Positions 42,141-53,106 of a stretch of 64,000 nt of DNA are shown here, in pieces. The notes beneath the pieces are model-generated. The model ran no database searches and was not told the origin of the DNA. It saw only the letters and a list, made by a program, of their open reading frames with translations. The translations under genes were made by a program, and so were the position numbers. This DNA is from CAVSWT01 sp963731745. GTDB taxonomy: Bacteria; Bacteroidota; Ignavibacteria; Ignavibacteriales; Ignavibacteriaceae. The stretch spans positions 102,717 through 166,716 of the forward strand of contig CAVSWT010000006.1 in assembly GCA_963731745.1 (NCBI GenBank), read 5' to 3'. Every line of letters starts with the position of its first letter. Within the stretch, counting starts at the first letter, position 1.

Positions 42141-42498
42141 AATTTGTTAAAATTTATAATTAGTTATAGATATTTAATAGGTAAAATAATCTTGTTTAAA
42201 TGTAAAATGCTTAATAGAAAGTAAAATATATAGATTAAGTCTTTTTCAAATGTTAAATATTAAATTTTGCTTCAACACATCCTAAAGTTTTGTTTAATTT
42301 GTGCAAAGTTTTTTATAATTTCAATCCAAGTTTAATAATTATCATCCATTTTTTGTGAATACTCTGAGAAAATAAGATATTATATTGAGTAGTCCACTCA
42401 TTTCAAAATATAGATTTGATTACTTTTCTCATCAAGAAAAAATAATGGCCAAGATTTTCTTTTAAGCATGATATAATCTTGAATATAATTGATTAAGT
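42141..42498. other. Gene-free AT-rich stretch
   Basis: About 360 bases with no convincing reading frame between the rfbF start and the end of a decayed glycosyltransferase gene. I see no strong hairpin or repeat. Confidence 0.4.
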
Positions 42499-43548
42499 TT
42501 ATGGTAATATCGATCTGTAGAAAAATTTTTTTGTAATAAGATTCTGCATTTTTCCCCAAAGCAATAATCTTTTTCTATCTGATAATAGAGAAATTATTTT
42601 TTCAGAAATATCTTCTGGTGAATATTTTTCAACGAAAAGACCATTTATTCCATCTTCTACAATGATTTTCATGGAAGCATCATTAGAGACAATAACTGCT
42701 TTTCCAAGGTACATAGCTTCTAATAGTGAAATAGGTAAACCTTCACCCCAACGTGATGGAAGAATAAAAATTTGACATTGATCAAATACATCCCATTTTT
42801 TGTCACCTGTGACAACACCATGAAATATATAATTTTCTGGAAGATTGATTCTAAATAATTTATTATTTCATTCTCAATATTCGCCTTTACCACATAAATG
42901 GAATTTAAATTCGTATCCCTTTTCTTTAATAAGTTTTAGAGCATTGCATAAATCATTAAGCCCTTTACTCTCCACAATACGCCCAATAAATAATATATTT
43001 ATTGGTCCAATATGTGAATAATATCTTTTTTTATTACAGAATTCTCATCAATACAATTCATTAAATAATCTAATTTCAATTAAAATTTCTATAGGGAAAT
43101 TATTAATCTCATATTACTCAATAGTATTATTTCTTTTGCAAATCTGAAGTTTGCATTTATCAATATTTTTAAAAATTTATTCCTGGGTTTAATTAAAAAG
43201 ATATTTTCCACCATGAAGATGTAATATAATTTTAGTCCTATACAGTGCTAGCAAAGTTATAATTACAAAATCTCTTACAATAGAAATTGGACTCATACTA
43301 GTATTAAAATGGACTAATTTGATATCTTCTTTCTTTACCAAATTTGAAATATTTGTTAATATTTTCATTTGTTTTAAAAGCCAGGCAAACCCATAACTAT
43401 CTTCGATATTTCTTCCAATCGAAATTAGATGGTAATCAATATCAGGATTTTTTAACAGAACATTGACTATTTCTCCAATACCTGAAATTTTGTTATTTGA
43501 ATCAGGATTTGAGCCTATTAATAAAACTTTAATAATATTCGGTATTGC
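42499..43548 (-). pseudogene. Glycosyltransferase family 4 gene, broken by several frameshifts
   Basis: Reading leftward, the pieces are an N-terminal part 'IIKVLLIGSNPDSNNKISGI' with 'KLVHFNTSMSPISI' and 'LHLHGGKYLF', then 'INILFIGRIVESKGLNDLCN' with 'FHLCGKGEY', then 'IFHGVVTGDKKWDVFDQC', 'ILPSRWGEGLPISLLEAMYL' and 'GKAVIVSNDASMKI'. These follow the GT4 (GT-B fold) order exactly but need at least three frame changes to join. No clear start codon is visible at the N-terminus. Confidence 0.75.
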
Positions 43549-43814
43549 TATTTACCTATAAAAATAAAATTATTTTCAATGACATTCATTTAGATTATTT
43601 ATTCTGTTATAAATAATTTATTATTCTATTGAAATTTTATTTATGATTTTCGAAGTTTAATTGCTTTTAGGGAACATCCATATCATCAACTCAATAATGT
43701 ATAAATATTCTTTATTAGCAAAATTATCCCTTATTTAGCCTACATTATATGAGGATTTTCAGTTCAAATTATAATTTAGTCTATTGGGTATTTTATTACA
43801 TAGTACTTTATTTT

Positions 43815-44984
43815 CTATAAAAGATATAAATTTTCAGTTACAATTCGATTATCAAAATATTTTTGCGCAGTTCGTCTACCTTCTGCACCCAATCGAATAC
43901 GAAAATCTTCATCCACAACTAATGCTTCAATTGCATTAATAAGTTCAACTTGAGAGTCAGGTTTAATTACTAATGCATTTATTTTATCCGTTAGATAATA
44001 TTTGATGTCGCTTACATCAGTTGCTATGACGGCTTTTCCAGACGCGAGATATTCTCCAAGCTTAAAGGGGAAACCTCCATTAGCAAAAGGCGTATTATTT
44101 CTGATCAAACACATAATATCACAGCTGTTAAGCGTAGAATAATAATCCTCTATTAGTAAGCATCCTTTATAAAATATTCTATCTTTTGAAGCATTTTTAT
44201 CTAATAGTTTATGAAATTTTTCCATATGTCTCTTTAATCCTATACCCGTCATAATAATTTGTAAATGAGGGTAGGATTTTGAAATTATTTCAAAAGCATT
44301 TAATAAAATATCTATATTATCCTGTTCAGCAAATGAGCCACCGTAGAATAGTCTAATATCATCACCCTTTCTTTTATTGATAATGGATGGGAAATGACTC
44401 AGATCAACGGATATCGGAATTAACTTTACTGGAATTTTCTTTTTTCTAATTTTCTCTAATTGATCTTTTAAATGAAATGAGATTACTATTGCACCATCAG
44501 CGAACCATCTTAATCTTTTTATAAATAACAGGGAGGAATAATTTTTTATTTTACTTTTAAAACTTCCAAATTCTGTATACTTAGCATTATCTTCTACAAT
44601 GTCAAATATTATTTTATAGTTGAAAATTTTTGAAAATAGAATTATAAATATTTTTACTAAATTAGGATAACCATATACGTATAAAATGTTGTCATAACCT
44701 TTTTGTTTCATCTTTATAATCGCCAATAAACACTTTATAGGGTAATTCAAAATAGAAAATATATTACTAATATTAAAAGAAATTATTCGAAACTTTATTT
44801 TTTCGTTCTCAGATAGGTTTTCCAATTGATTGCCGGTTTCGGGAGTAGAAATTATAAGATTCTGGATAAAACCATCCTCTCTATAAACCAAAGGCATAAA
44901 TAGATTTCGTACACGCATTGCACCTGCCATTGATGAAAAATAGGAAATGCCTACAATTACTATATTTATTTTTTTTTTATTCAT
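43815..44984 (-). CDS. Glycosyltransferase family 4 protein
   Basis: The 389-residue product is intact. The N-terminal half has 'IVIVGISYFSSMAGAMRVRN' and the C-terminal half 'RLFYGGSFAEQDNIDILLNA', 'QIIMTGIG' and the nucleotide-sugar site 'NGGFPFKLGEYLASGKAVIA'. It probably adds one sugar of the repeat unit on the cytoplasmic face. The donor is not predictable. Confidence 0.87.
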   Translation of the reverse strand: MNKKKINIVIVGISYFSSMAGAMRVRNLFMPLVYREDGFIQNLIISTPETGNQLENLSENEKIKFRIISFNISNIFSILNYPIKCLLAIIKMKQKGYDNILYVYGYPNLVKIFIILFSKIFNYKIIFDIVEDNAKYTEFGSFKSKIKNYSSLLFIKRLRWFADGAIVISFHLKDQLEKIRKKKIPVKLIPISVDLSHFPSIINKRKGDDIRLFYGGSFAEQDNIDILLNAFEIISKSYPHLQIIMTGIGLKRHMEKFHKLLDKNASKDRIFYKGCLLIEDYYSTLNSCDIMCLIRNNTPFANGGFPFKLGEYLASGKAVIATDVSDIKYYLTDKINALVIKPDSQVELINAIEALVVDEDFRIRLGAEGRRTAQKYFDNRIVTENLYLL

Positions 44985-45065
44985 TAAATTTTATTGTAAT
45001 CAAATTCCACCAAGTAAGCAGATCAACAACTAATATTTTAGGATTAAAAAAGGATTAATCATTAT

Positions 45066-45107
45066 TGATTAATTATTTATGATTAATTATTTATGATTAA
45101 TTATTAC
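45066..45107. repeat. Three tandem copies of a 14-bp unit
   Basis: TGATTAATTATTTA is repeated head to tail, the last copy slightly shortened, between two glycosyltransferase genes. Such a tract is prone to copy-number slippage. Confidence 0.8.
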
Positions 45108-45132
45108 TTAAGAAAAAAGCGGTAGACAAATA

Positions 45133-46343
45133 TTAAATTTGCTTCCAACATTTCATCCTTTTTGCATAATTATCAAAAATTTTTTTTAATGAATTCCAAT
45201 AATTGTCCTCATTTAATTCTTGAATAACTAATTTCCCTTTTTTAATTTTTTCATTAACTAGATCTTGATCATGCATAATATTTAACAATTGTGTTACTAG
45301 AGATTCTGGCTCATTTAAATCTAATAAAAATGCTGCACCATCTACCTGATCTCTAATCCTGGGAGATCTGAATAACAAACCGGACATTCTAAAGAAAATG
45401 CCTCAAGCGGTGGCAAGTTAGTAGGCCACCAGATATGTAGGCATAACAAGAGCAACAGATTGTTTATATAAATAAGGAATTTCTTCATCTTCCACAAAAC
45501 CGATAAAAAATATTTGTTCTGCAATTCCTATTTTCTGAGCATATTCTTTTATATACTTTAAATTACCCTTATTTGACCCAGAAAAAATTGCATTTAAAAT
45601 AATTTTATGTTTTTCCTTAATAATTAATAATGCATCTAATATGTATACATGGTTTTTATGAGCCCAGAATTGCGCAGGATAAAATATATAATCACCATTG
45701 ATATTGTATTTTTTTTTGATATCCAAATAATTTGCTTCATATTCATTTTTGGTAATGTTTACAATATTTGTAGCAATGAATGGGATGGCTATTACTCTAT
45801 CACCATCAATGTTATAACGCTTAATAATGTTGTTCCTTCCCGTTTCAGATTCAGTAATTATGGCCGTTGCCCGGGGTAAGACATTATTGAACTTATTTTC
45901 TCTATACCAAAATGATTTACTATTTCCAAGTTCAGGGAATTCCACATAATCTCTATGACCAAGATCCCAAACTGTTGTAATATAATTAAAATTTTCAGTT
46001 TTTGAGGCAGAATCATTTAAATAATAAATTAAATCAATTTCATTTTTTAATAATACTTTATCAAATTTATTGTATTTAATTAGGTTATAATTTCCCAGCA
46101 CTTTATTAACGTATTTATTAAGTCTAAAAACATCAATTGTCCTATTTAAATGATGTAATTCTTTAAATAGTTTATCCTAATATCATATTTTTTAAAAACT
46201 TCAACATTTATTTTTTTGGTTGTATAAAAAATAAAATTATATTTTTTATTACTATTCTTTTTAAGCAATTGAATAGTGGATAATTCCTGCTGAAACCCAC
46301 CCCCCGAAAAATAATCTTCACCACAAATAACTGCTATATTCAT
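45133..46343 (-). pseudogene. Glycosyltransferase family 4 gene, split into pieces
   Basis: The N-terminal piece (46146-46343) has 'MNIAVICGEDYFSGGGFQQE', the middle (45418-46101) has 'YITTVWDLGHRDYVEFPE', 'YIFYPAQFWAHKNHVYILDA' and 'QIFFIGFVEDEEIPYLYK', and the end (45133-45387) has 'AAFLLDLNEPESLVTQLLNI'. A short stretch in a third frame holds 'TNLPPLEAFSLECPVCYSDL', the donor-site loop. At least three frameshifts separate them. The first is near 46175 and the others are at about 45415 and 45380. All parts of a roughly 400-residue enzyme are present. Confidence 0.8.
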
Positions 46344-46397
46344 TTTAATCTTCTAAGGATATAATAATTTGAAGTGCAACTGATGTGTTAATATTAA

Positions 46398-47539
46398 TTA
46401 ATATTTATAAAGATTTTGTTCTTGTAGTACACATTTAATCCTATTTGAAACCTCATAAATGTGTTCTTCTCTTAAACCTAGACCGCTTGGAATATAAAAT
46501 CCCTTCTCCGCAAGATATTCTGCAACTGGATATTCTTCATTCAAAAATAATCCCATCTTATTAAAAACAGGCTGTAAATGCATAGGAAAGAAGAAAGGGC
46601 GGGTGCCAACTTTTTTTTCGCCAAACAAATTCATCATTTTTTTAGCATTAAATGGATTGTTATTTTTTAGCACAATGCCAAATACCCAATAAATATTATT
46701 AGCATAATCCTTAGTCTCTAAGGGTAACTGGAATGATTCGATTTCTCTTAAAAGAGATTTGTATACAATTTCCCCATTCTTTTTTTAATTTGAATAAATT
46801 CTTCAATTCTCTCGAGTTGAGCTAATCCCAAAGCAGCTTGTAGATTTGTCATTCGGTAATTCCAGCCAAGTTCATAATGAACAAATCGCGGTTTATCAGT
46901 CTCAAAAGCCAGATTTCTTAATTTACGGCATCGATGGGCTAATTCTTCATTATTTGTAACAAGCATTCCACCTTCCCCAGTTGTTATTAGTTTATTCGGA
47001 TAAAAACTGAAGGTACTTATATCTCCAAAACTTCCGCATTTTATATTTTTATATTCCTGTCCATGCATTTCAGCAGCATCTTCAATGAGATAAAGATTAT
47101 TTTTTCTACAAATCTCAAGTACCGGATCCATATCAACAGGAAGACCATATATGTGTACTACAAGAATCGCTTTTGTTTTTTCTGTTAATTTGGATTCAAT
47201 CTGATTCACATCCATATTCCAAGTGACGGGATCTGAATCTATTAATACTGGTTTTGCTCCTGCTCTGATTACGGAAAGCGCAGGTGAAATAATTGTAAAA
47301 GTGGGCATGATTACTTCATCGCCCGGTCCTATTTTTAAGGCAGCGATTGCTATATCTAATGCACCGGATCCATTCGCACATGCAATTCCATATTCTCGTC
47401 CAACAAAATTAGAAAATTTTTCCTCAAACTGAGAAACGAAAGGGCCTTCACTTGATATCCAACCGGTATCAATACATTCATTCAGCAATTCTTTTTCACG
47501 GCCAGACAACAATGGTGTATTTACAGGTATTGATTCCAT
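46398..47539 (-). CDS. DegT/DnrJ/EryC1/StrS aminotransferase, with a frameshift in a poly-A run
   Basis: The start at ATG 47539 overlaps the methyltransferase stop (TAATG) and gives 'MESIPVNTPLLSGREKELLN'. PLP-fold motifs include 'GCANGSGALDIAIAALK' (read as 'IACANGSGALDI'), 'DEVIMPTFTIISPAL', 'YLIEDAAEMHGQ' and Lys in 'FSFYPNKLITTGEGGM'. After 'QIKKRMGKLY' near 46780 the frame changes at a run of seven A. The continuation 'NGEIVYKSLLREIESFQLP' and 'GTRPFFFPMHLQPVFNKMG' completes the family. It makes an amino sugar, or a sugar-3-dehydratase variant, for the polymer. Confidence 0.85.
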
Positions 47540-48285
47540 TATGATTTTTTCCTTAAAATAAAACAAACACCCCAAGTATTTTCAGATGGTTCTTTTCCGG
47601 TCATCCACTCTTCCGTTTCAACTATTTCAAAACCGGTAAATGAGGATAATAGTTTAATCTCTGGTAAACTAAAATGACGCATAGGATGAGTCTCCGTGAT
47701 TCTTGTGATTTTACCATATTGTTTTTCTTCAATGATTACTTCATAATTAACATCAACAATATTTTTATTAAAATGCAAAACTGGTTCAGCAATACGGGTG
47801 ATATTTAACTCTTTATCCTCAATTCTTTTTATTCTTGTTTCCGGTTTAAGATTATATACAGCAGGAGAATACCAAACATCAAATAGAAAAATACCTCCCG
47901 GTTTAAGATGATTATAAACATTTTGAAAAGTCTTAGTAAGATTATCATTTTCAGTCACATAACTTATAACATGGAATAGAGATATTACGACATCAAACTT
48001 TTTACCTAAATTAAAATCACTACAATCTTTAACATAACATTCAATTCCTTTCGCTCGAGCCTGTTTTGCCATTCCTTCACTTTTTTCAATGCCTGTAACA
48101 TGTAAACCTTTTTTCTGTAATAAGTTTGCATGAGTACCAGTCCCCATACCTATCTCTAGTATTTGATTAAAATTTTGATATATTTTTAATTTTTCTAATA
48201 TATAATCTACTTCGATTTTATAATCTTTATCTTTATAAAGAAGGTTATAATAAAGGCTGTAAAGATTAAATTGTGTATCATTCAT
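47539..48285 (-). CDS. Class I SAM-dependent methyltransferase
   Basis: The 248-residue product has motif I 'ILEIGMGTGTHANLL', acidic 'VTGIEKSEGMAKQA', 'FDVVISLFHVISYVTEND' and 'LKPGGIFLFDVWY'. It is likely a sugar or glycan O/N-methyltransferase within the locus. It overlaps the cupin gene start region by 8 bases and its stop overlaps the aminotransferase ATG, so the three genes are translationally linked. Confidence 0.88.
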   Translation of the reverse strand: MNDTQFNLYSLYYNLLYKDKDYKIEVDYILEKLKIYQNFNQILEIGMGTGTHANLLQKKGLHVTGIEKSEGMAKQARAKGIECYVKDCSDFNLGKKFDVVISLFHVISYVTENDNLTKTFQNVYNHLKPGGIFLFDVWYSPAVYNLKPETRIKRIEDKELNITRIAEPVLHFNKNIVDVNYEVIIEEKQYGKITRITETHPMRHFSLPEIKLLSSFTGFEIVETEEWMTGKEPSENTWGVCFILRKKS

Positions 48286-48718
48286 TATTATACTTAACCT
48301 TTTCTTTATTTAATGGTTCAAACCTAGTTTTATCCTGATCACCACAATAAGGCCCTTGCTTAACTTCTATCATTTCGGATTCCTCAAGCATTTCGAATCC
48401 ATGCCCCCCGCCTGCTAGTAAAATGACATCTCCTTTATTTAAAATTAAACTCTCAAGATAATTTCGGTCATCATCATAAAAATCGATTCTAATTTTTCCC
48501 TTTTTAATAAACAACGTTTCTAATGTATTAAAAACATCTCTTTTAACTACATTGTGAGTATGCGGTGCAATAATATATCCATTCGGCCTTTTCATATAAG
48601 CAAGCTGTTGTGAGAATTCATTCGGGGTAAAAAAATGAATCCCTGGCTCGTTAAAGTCCTCTGATATAATGATTGCAAGCAGTTGATCGTTATGAACAAT
48701 TTTTTTTATTGATGACAT
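48278..48718 (-). CDS. Cupin-domain protein
   Basis: The 146-residue product shows a cupin barrel: 'GYIIAPHTHNVVKRDVFN' with two His, 'TLFIKKGKIRIDFYDDD' and 'NKGDVILLAGGGHGFEMLEE'. It ends 'EVKQGPYCGDQDKTRF'. Similar proteins sit next to methyltransferases and aminotransferases in surface-sugar loci. The substrate is unknown. It overlaps the methyltransferase gene. Confidence 0.8.
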   Translation of the reverse strand: MSSIKKIVHNDQLLAIIISEDFNEPGIHFFTPNEFSQQLAYMKRPNGYIIAPHTHNVVKRDVFNTLETLFIKKGKIRIDFYDDDRNYLESLILNKGDVILLAGGGHGFEMLEESEMIEVKQGPYCGDQDKTRFEPLNKEKVKYNNE

Positions 48719-48719
48719 T

Positions 48720-50097
48720 TTATTTATCCCAGATTCCTATAGCATTATTATTAATGATTTTGTTATACTGAATTGGCATCCAAATACTTCCAATTAATGG
48801 TGAAAAAGAGATGCTATGATTATTCCACCTATTCCAAGTTCCATATATTTCGCAAAAAATAATGCAAGGGGAACAAATAATATAACTTCGAGTATTGCAC
48901 TATAAAGGGAAAGACGAATTTTACCAACTCCATTTAAAAAAGTAGTGAAAATAGTACTAAACGTATTAATTATAAAGAAAACACATATTAACAATGATAA
49001 TTTAAATGGTATAATTACTACTTGTCCAATCCAGATTTTATAAAATGCACTAGAGAATGAAAGCATTATTATGGCAAATATTGTAAGCAATAGCCAAATT
49101 AAAATCAAATTTTTAATAACAGATTTGATCCATTTAAAATCATTTTTATAGAAGGCATCAGTAAAGGCTGACCAAAAAGGTGTCAAGATAATCGTAAAAA
49201 TCATTAAAATTATTGAAAAATATTTATACGCGATATTATAAATTGTCACTTCAGCTGGTCCATAATATTGTGAAATTATCATGTTAGTGGAAGCAAAAAT
49301 TATAACCCCAGCAATTCCAATTACGAAAAATTGAACACCTAAATTTAACAGATTCTTTGCATACTTAAATTGTATGTATTTGAAAGATGGTGAAATTCGG
49401 CTGTATTTTTTCTTAAAGTATATACTACTTATAATAAATAAAACAACTGCAGGTAGTGATACTTAATGCAGTTCCCAGTAGTAGTAAAGATTCATAAGTC
49501 GTTTTAATTAGTATATAAATAACGATTAAGGAAACTGCATTTGAAATCAAATTTATTGCATTTATTAAAGCAGGCTTTTGATCGGCATAAAGTATATTGA
49601 AGAATAATTGAAGAATAAATTTTATACTAGAAGAAAACAAAAACAATAAGCATTAAAACACTCAATTCACGTTGCATCTCCAAAGATGTGTTAAATATAA
49701 TTGTCCAGTTTAAAAAAGGATTGACAATAATAAATACTAACATAACTGGTACGATAATTATAAATAAAATAGCATATGTAGTGCTAACATATATTTTGGC
49801 TAATGTAAAGTCATCCTCGGCAAGCGCTTCAGTTAGTCTATTTCGTAATCCGTTTCCAAGACCTATATCAAAAAAACTAAAAAAACTAATGAAAGAACTA
49901 ATCGTTAGCCAAATTCCATAATTAGTCGGATTTATATAATGTATTGTCAAAGGAACTAGCAAGAAGCTAATTCCTATACTAGCCCCCTTAATTACAACAG
50001 CAGCAATAACATTTTTTTTCGCATTTACGCTTCGCGTATGTCCCTGAGTAAAATAATTTCTTATTTTTATTATTATGTTACTAATTATTTTATTCAT
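48720..50097 (-). pseudogene. Polysaccharide flippase (Wzx/MATE-like), broken by frameshifts
   Basis: The N-terminal piece (49627-50097) has 'NVIAAVVIKGASIGISFLLV' and 'NPTNYGIWLTISSFISFFSF' with 'DIGLGNGLRNRLTEALAEDD', diagnostic of the oligosaccharide flippase family. Later pieces at 49425-49646 and 48794-49282 carry further helices. The true end 'PLIGSIWMPIQYNKIINNNA' lies in another frame after a T run near 48800. Three or more single-base shifts are needed. If these are real, the locus lacks its own flippase. Confidence 0.85.
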
Positions 50098-50169
50098 ATA
50101 AACAAAATATTATTTCCCAAAACAGTATAACATATTAGATTGAATGAATTTTGTTATCTGAGTTATAAT

Positions 50170-51499
50170 CTATAAACTTTCAATTTTTATATTCTGAATA
50201 TTATTGATGTTAGGTGTAAAAGTTTTAAATACTGACTGAGGGATTAATTTAACCTGAGATAAATAATAAATTTGAAAAGAAAAGAATAAAGGTGTTCTTA
50301 ATAAATCAAAAGAAAATGACAATACTAAGATCATTAAAACCAGTAAATAATAACCTTTAATTTTATATTTTTCTTTTACACAAGCAAATGATTTGTTTAA
50401 ATTATATAATAGTAATATTACACCAAATAAACCTAAGGTAGCTAGATAATTTCCAAGCCCATTAATAGTTTCAACATTCCAATTCATCTTTATTATTTCT
50501 GAAATAGAATGATGACCACCAATGCCAAACATGGGGCCTTTTAAAATCTTCAAGATTTATTATAATACTCGAAAATCTACCCAAGGATTCTTTGTCCGGG
50601 TATAATAAGAATCATATACCTTTGTTTTTAATTGAGTATCAGGACATTTGATAAAGCCAAGTAATTTTATTCCACATAAATGGCAATTGAAATATTAGAT
50701 AGATTACAGCAATTGAAATCGGCAATAAAATGAATGTCTTTTTCAAACCCTTATTAATGATATAAAAAAGCATGATGCATAAAACTGCTGCAAATGCAGT
50801 GGTAGATTGGGTAGTTATTAATGCGATTAGTAAAATTATAGTCTTTTATTCCATAGTGTTGAAATTATTAAATATTAAATTTAAACTAATACCTATTACC
50901 AAAACAGATCCAAATGCCCCTGGTTCGAACATAAAGCCGCAGTTTCTATGATGAGTTGTTGTATTTATTGTATATAATATCACATTAGAATAATAAGTCC
51001 CATCATAATTCTTCGTCGTAATTCCCAGTAGATGTTGTAATGAAGAGATAATTGAAAAAAATTGAGTAAAAAATAAATTTTGTAAAAGAAAACAAAATAG
51101 GCTGATTAATGCACCATAATAAATAACTTTTTCCAATCTTATCGAAGAAAATATCTCGTATTTAGTCTAATTGTAAAGAATGCTGTGGAGATGTAAAATA
51201 AAAAATATAAACTAAAATTAAGATGAACGTCCTGATAAATAATCCAAATGCATTAAATCGTATAGAAGAATGATACTAATATGATTTTAAAATAAATAAT
51301 TGGGATATATTTGAATCTAATTAGATATACTGAAATATAGATTAAAATAACTATAAGAAAATAGTACGGTGGTTTTATTTGGTTACCCTCCTATAAAAAT
51401 ATTATTCGCTGAAGATGAAAATAAAATTAATATAATTATTGAAGCATATCCCAAAATATTATCAGAAGAATTGACTTTATATTCTCTAAGTTTTATCAT
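50170..51499 (-). pseudogene. O-antigen polymerase/ligase-like membrane protein (Wzy), broken by frameshifts
   Basis: Starting from ATG 51499 the pieces are 'MIKLREYKVNSSDNILGYAS', then 'PPYYFLIVILIYISVYLI', a part with 'NCGFMFEPGAFGSVLVIGIS' (the R..G.F.EPG motif of Wzy-type polymerases) and a C-terminal part 'PMFGIGGHHSISEIIKMNW' with several helices. At least four frame changes occur. The hydrophobic profile and the EPG motif make polymerase the best call. Confidence 0.75.
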
Positions 51500-51648
51500 C
51501 TAATATGAATTGATTATTTCTTTTTTATCTGTTACGGACTTTATTATTAATAGAAAGTTCAATTTGCCAATTCCGCATGTTTATAAAAATGCATAAGTCG
51601 ATATTTTCCACCCGATACATCTTATCTAATTCTTAATGCTGTAGATAT

Positions 51649-52803
51649 TTAGAAAGTTTTAAGCACAGTTTTTTTATAATCAGCATCAACCATTAATTTT
51701 ACAAGCTGATGAAATTTGATTTTTGCTTCCCAACCCAAGCATGACTTTGCTTTTTCTGAGTTACCGATTAAATAGTCCACCTCAGTGGGCCTGTAATATG
51801 AAGAGGAGATTTCTACTATTTCTTTACCTACAGATAGATTGGGATTTAAATAGGGTAAAATAGAATACACTGGATTTTCACTGATTTTGGAATCTTCCAA
51901 TAGTTTATTATTTCTAATTTCTAATTTTTCTTTATTAATTGAATTGATTATTCCTTTTTCATTTTCTTCTTTAGAATGCCACTCCAGGCCGATTCCAAGT
52001 TCTTGAAAAGCTTGTTCCACAAATTCTCTTACCGTATGCGACTCGCCAGTCGCTAAAACAAAATCTTCTGGAGTGTTGTGTTGCAGTATATCCCACATAC
52101 CTAAGCAATACTCTGGGGCATAACCCCAGTCTCTAGTTGAATTTAAATTTCCCAATGTCAATTTATCTTGTAGACCTAAAACAATTCTTACAGCACCAAT
52201 AGTTATTTTTCTTGTTACAAATGTTTCCCCTCTTCTTGGTGATTCATGATTAAATAAGATTCCATTGCAGGCAAATAAGTTATACGCTTCCCGATAATTT
52301 AATGTTATCCAATAAGCATAAAGTTTTGCAACAGCATATGGAGATCTGGGATTAAAGGGTGTATTTTCACTTTGCGGGACTTCCTTTACTTTGCCATATA
52401 ACTCACTTGTTGACGCTTGATAAAATTTAGTTTGTTTACTAATGCCGACTTCCCTAATTGCATCCAAAAATCTCAATGTACCTAAAGCATCAACTTGAGC
52501 GGTATAATCGGGGACATCAAAGGAAACCTTAACATGACTTTGTGCAGCTAGATTATAAATTTCTTCCGGTTGAATCTTTTCAAGCAATTTGTTTAGACTA
52601 CTAGTATCAACTAAATCACCATAATGCAGAAACAAACTTTTATCTTCATATTCAGGATTTAAATATAAATGATCAATTCTTCCCCTATTGAAAGAACTAC
52701 TATTTCTTACGATACCATGTACTTCATATCCTTTCCCAAGTAATAACTCAGTCAGATAACTTCCATCCTGTCCTGTAATGCCGGTTATAAGTGCTTTTTT
52801 CAA
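51649..52803 (-). CDS. gmd: GDP-mannose 4,6-dehydratase
   Basis: The 384-residue product has 'ALITGITGQDGSYLTELLL', 'EVHGIVRNSSSFNRGRIDHL', 'YQASTSELYGKVKEVPQSE', 'SPYAVAKLYAYWITLNYRE' (Tyr and Lys of the active site) and 'FNHESPRRGETFVTRKI', all diagnostic. An insertion near residue 290-320 makes it slightly longer than usual. It yields GDP-4-dehydro-6-deoxymannose for fucose, rhamnose or perosamine-type sugars. No fucose synthetase is present nearby, so the end product is open. Confidence 0.95.
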   Translation of the reverse strand: MKKALITGITGQDGSYLTELLLGKGYEVHGIVRNSSSFNRGRIDHLYLNPEYEDKSLFLHYGDLVDTSSLNKLLEKIQPEEIYNLAAQSHVKVSFDVPDYTAQVDALGTLRFLDAIREVGISKQTKFYQASTSELYGKVKEVPQSENTPFNPRSPYAVAKLYAYWITLNYREAYNLFACNGILFNHESPRRGETFVTRKITIGAVRIVLGLQDKLTLGNLNSTRDWGYAPEYCLGMWDILQHNTPEDFVLATGESHTVREFVEQAFQELGIGLEWHSKEENEKGIINSINKEKLEIRNNKLLEDSKISENPVYSILPYLNPNLSVGKEIVEISSSYYRPTEVDYLIGNSEKAKSCLGWEAKIKFHQLVKLMVDADYKKTVLKTF

Positions 52804-52844
52804 ATAAATCCCTTAATTACTAAAAATTAAATTATTTTTCTTTT

Positions 52845-53105
52845 TTTAACCATTCAGGAATGTCTTAAGATAAGCCGTTTGAAAGTACTGTGTCATTAAG
52901 TTTATTTCGTATTTCATCTAACAAAACTGTAACGAATTCCTTACAATTAAAATTTTCTCTCTAAAAGATGGTAGGCAGCCAATAAACTTATCATTATGGA
53001 TATATATATTTGTAAAAATTAAATTGGAATTTTTTTTACTTATTCATTTCAATAGGAAACTTTGTTTTGAAATTAATATAATCGGAGAAACCATTCATTG
53101 TTTAT
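52845..53105 (-). pseudogene. Coding remnants between the Wzc-like kinase and gmd
   Basis: Just after the kinase stop, a 20-codon frame reads 'MNGFSDYINFKTKFPIEM', which resembles the 'FFSDYIDLQD' start of the sugar transferase at 31.7 kb. Further left, fragments 'YIHNDKFIGCLPSFREK' and 'NCKEFVTVLLDEIRNKLN' with 'DIPEWLKKEK' look like protein sequence broken by a frame change and an in-frame TAA. These are probably relics of one or two deleted genes. Confidence 0.45.
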
Positions 53106-53106
53106 C

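Noticed and set aside
30710..51499. Programmed ribosomal frameshifting as the cause of all broken genes
   Set aside because: The breaks differ in direction and context, often without a slippery heptamer or downstream structure; indels by decay or sequence error are simpler.
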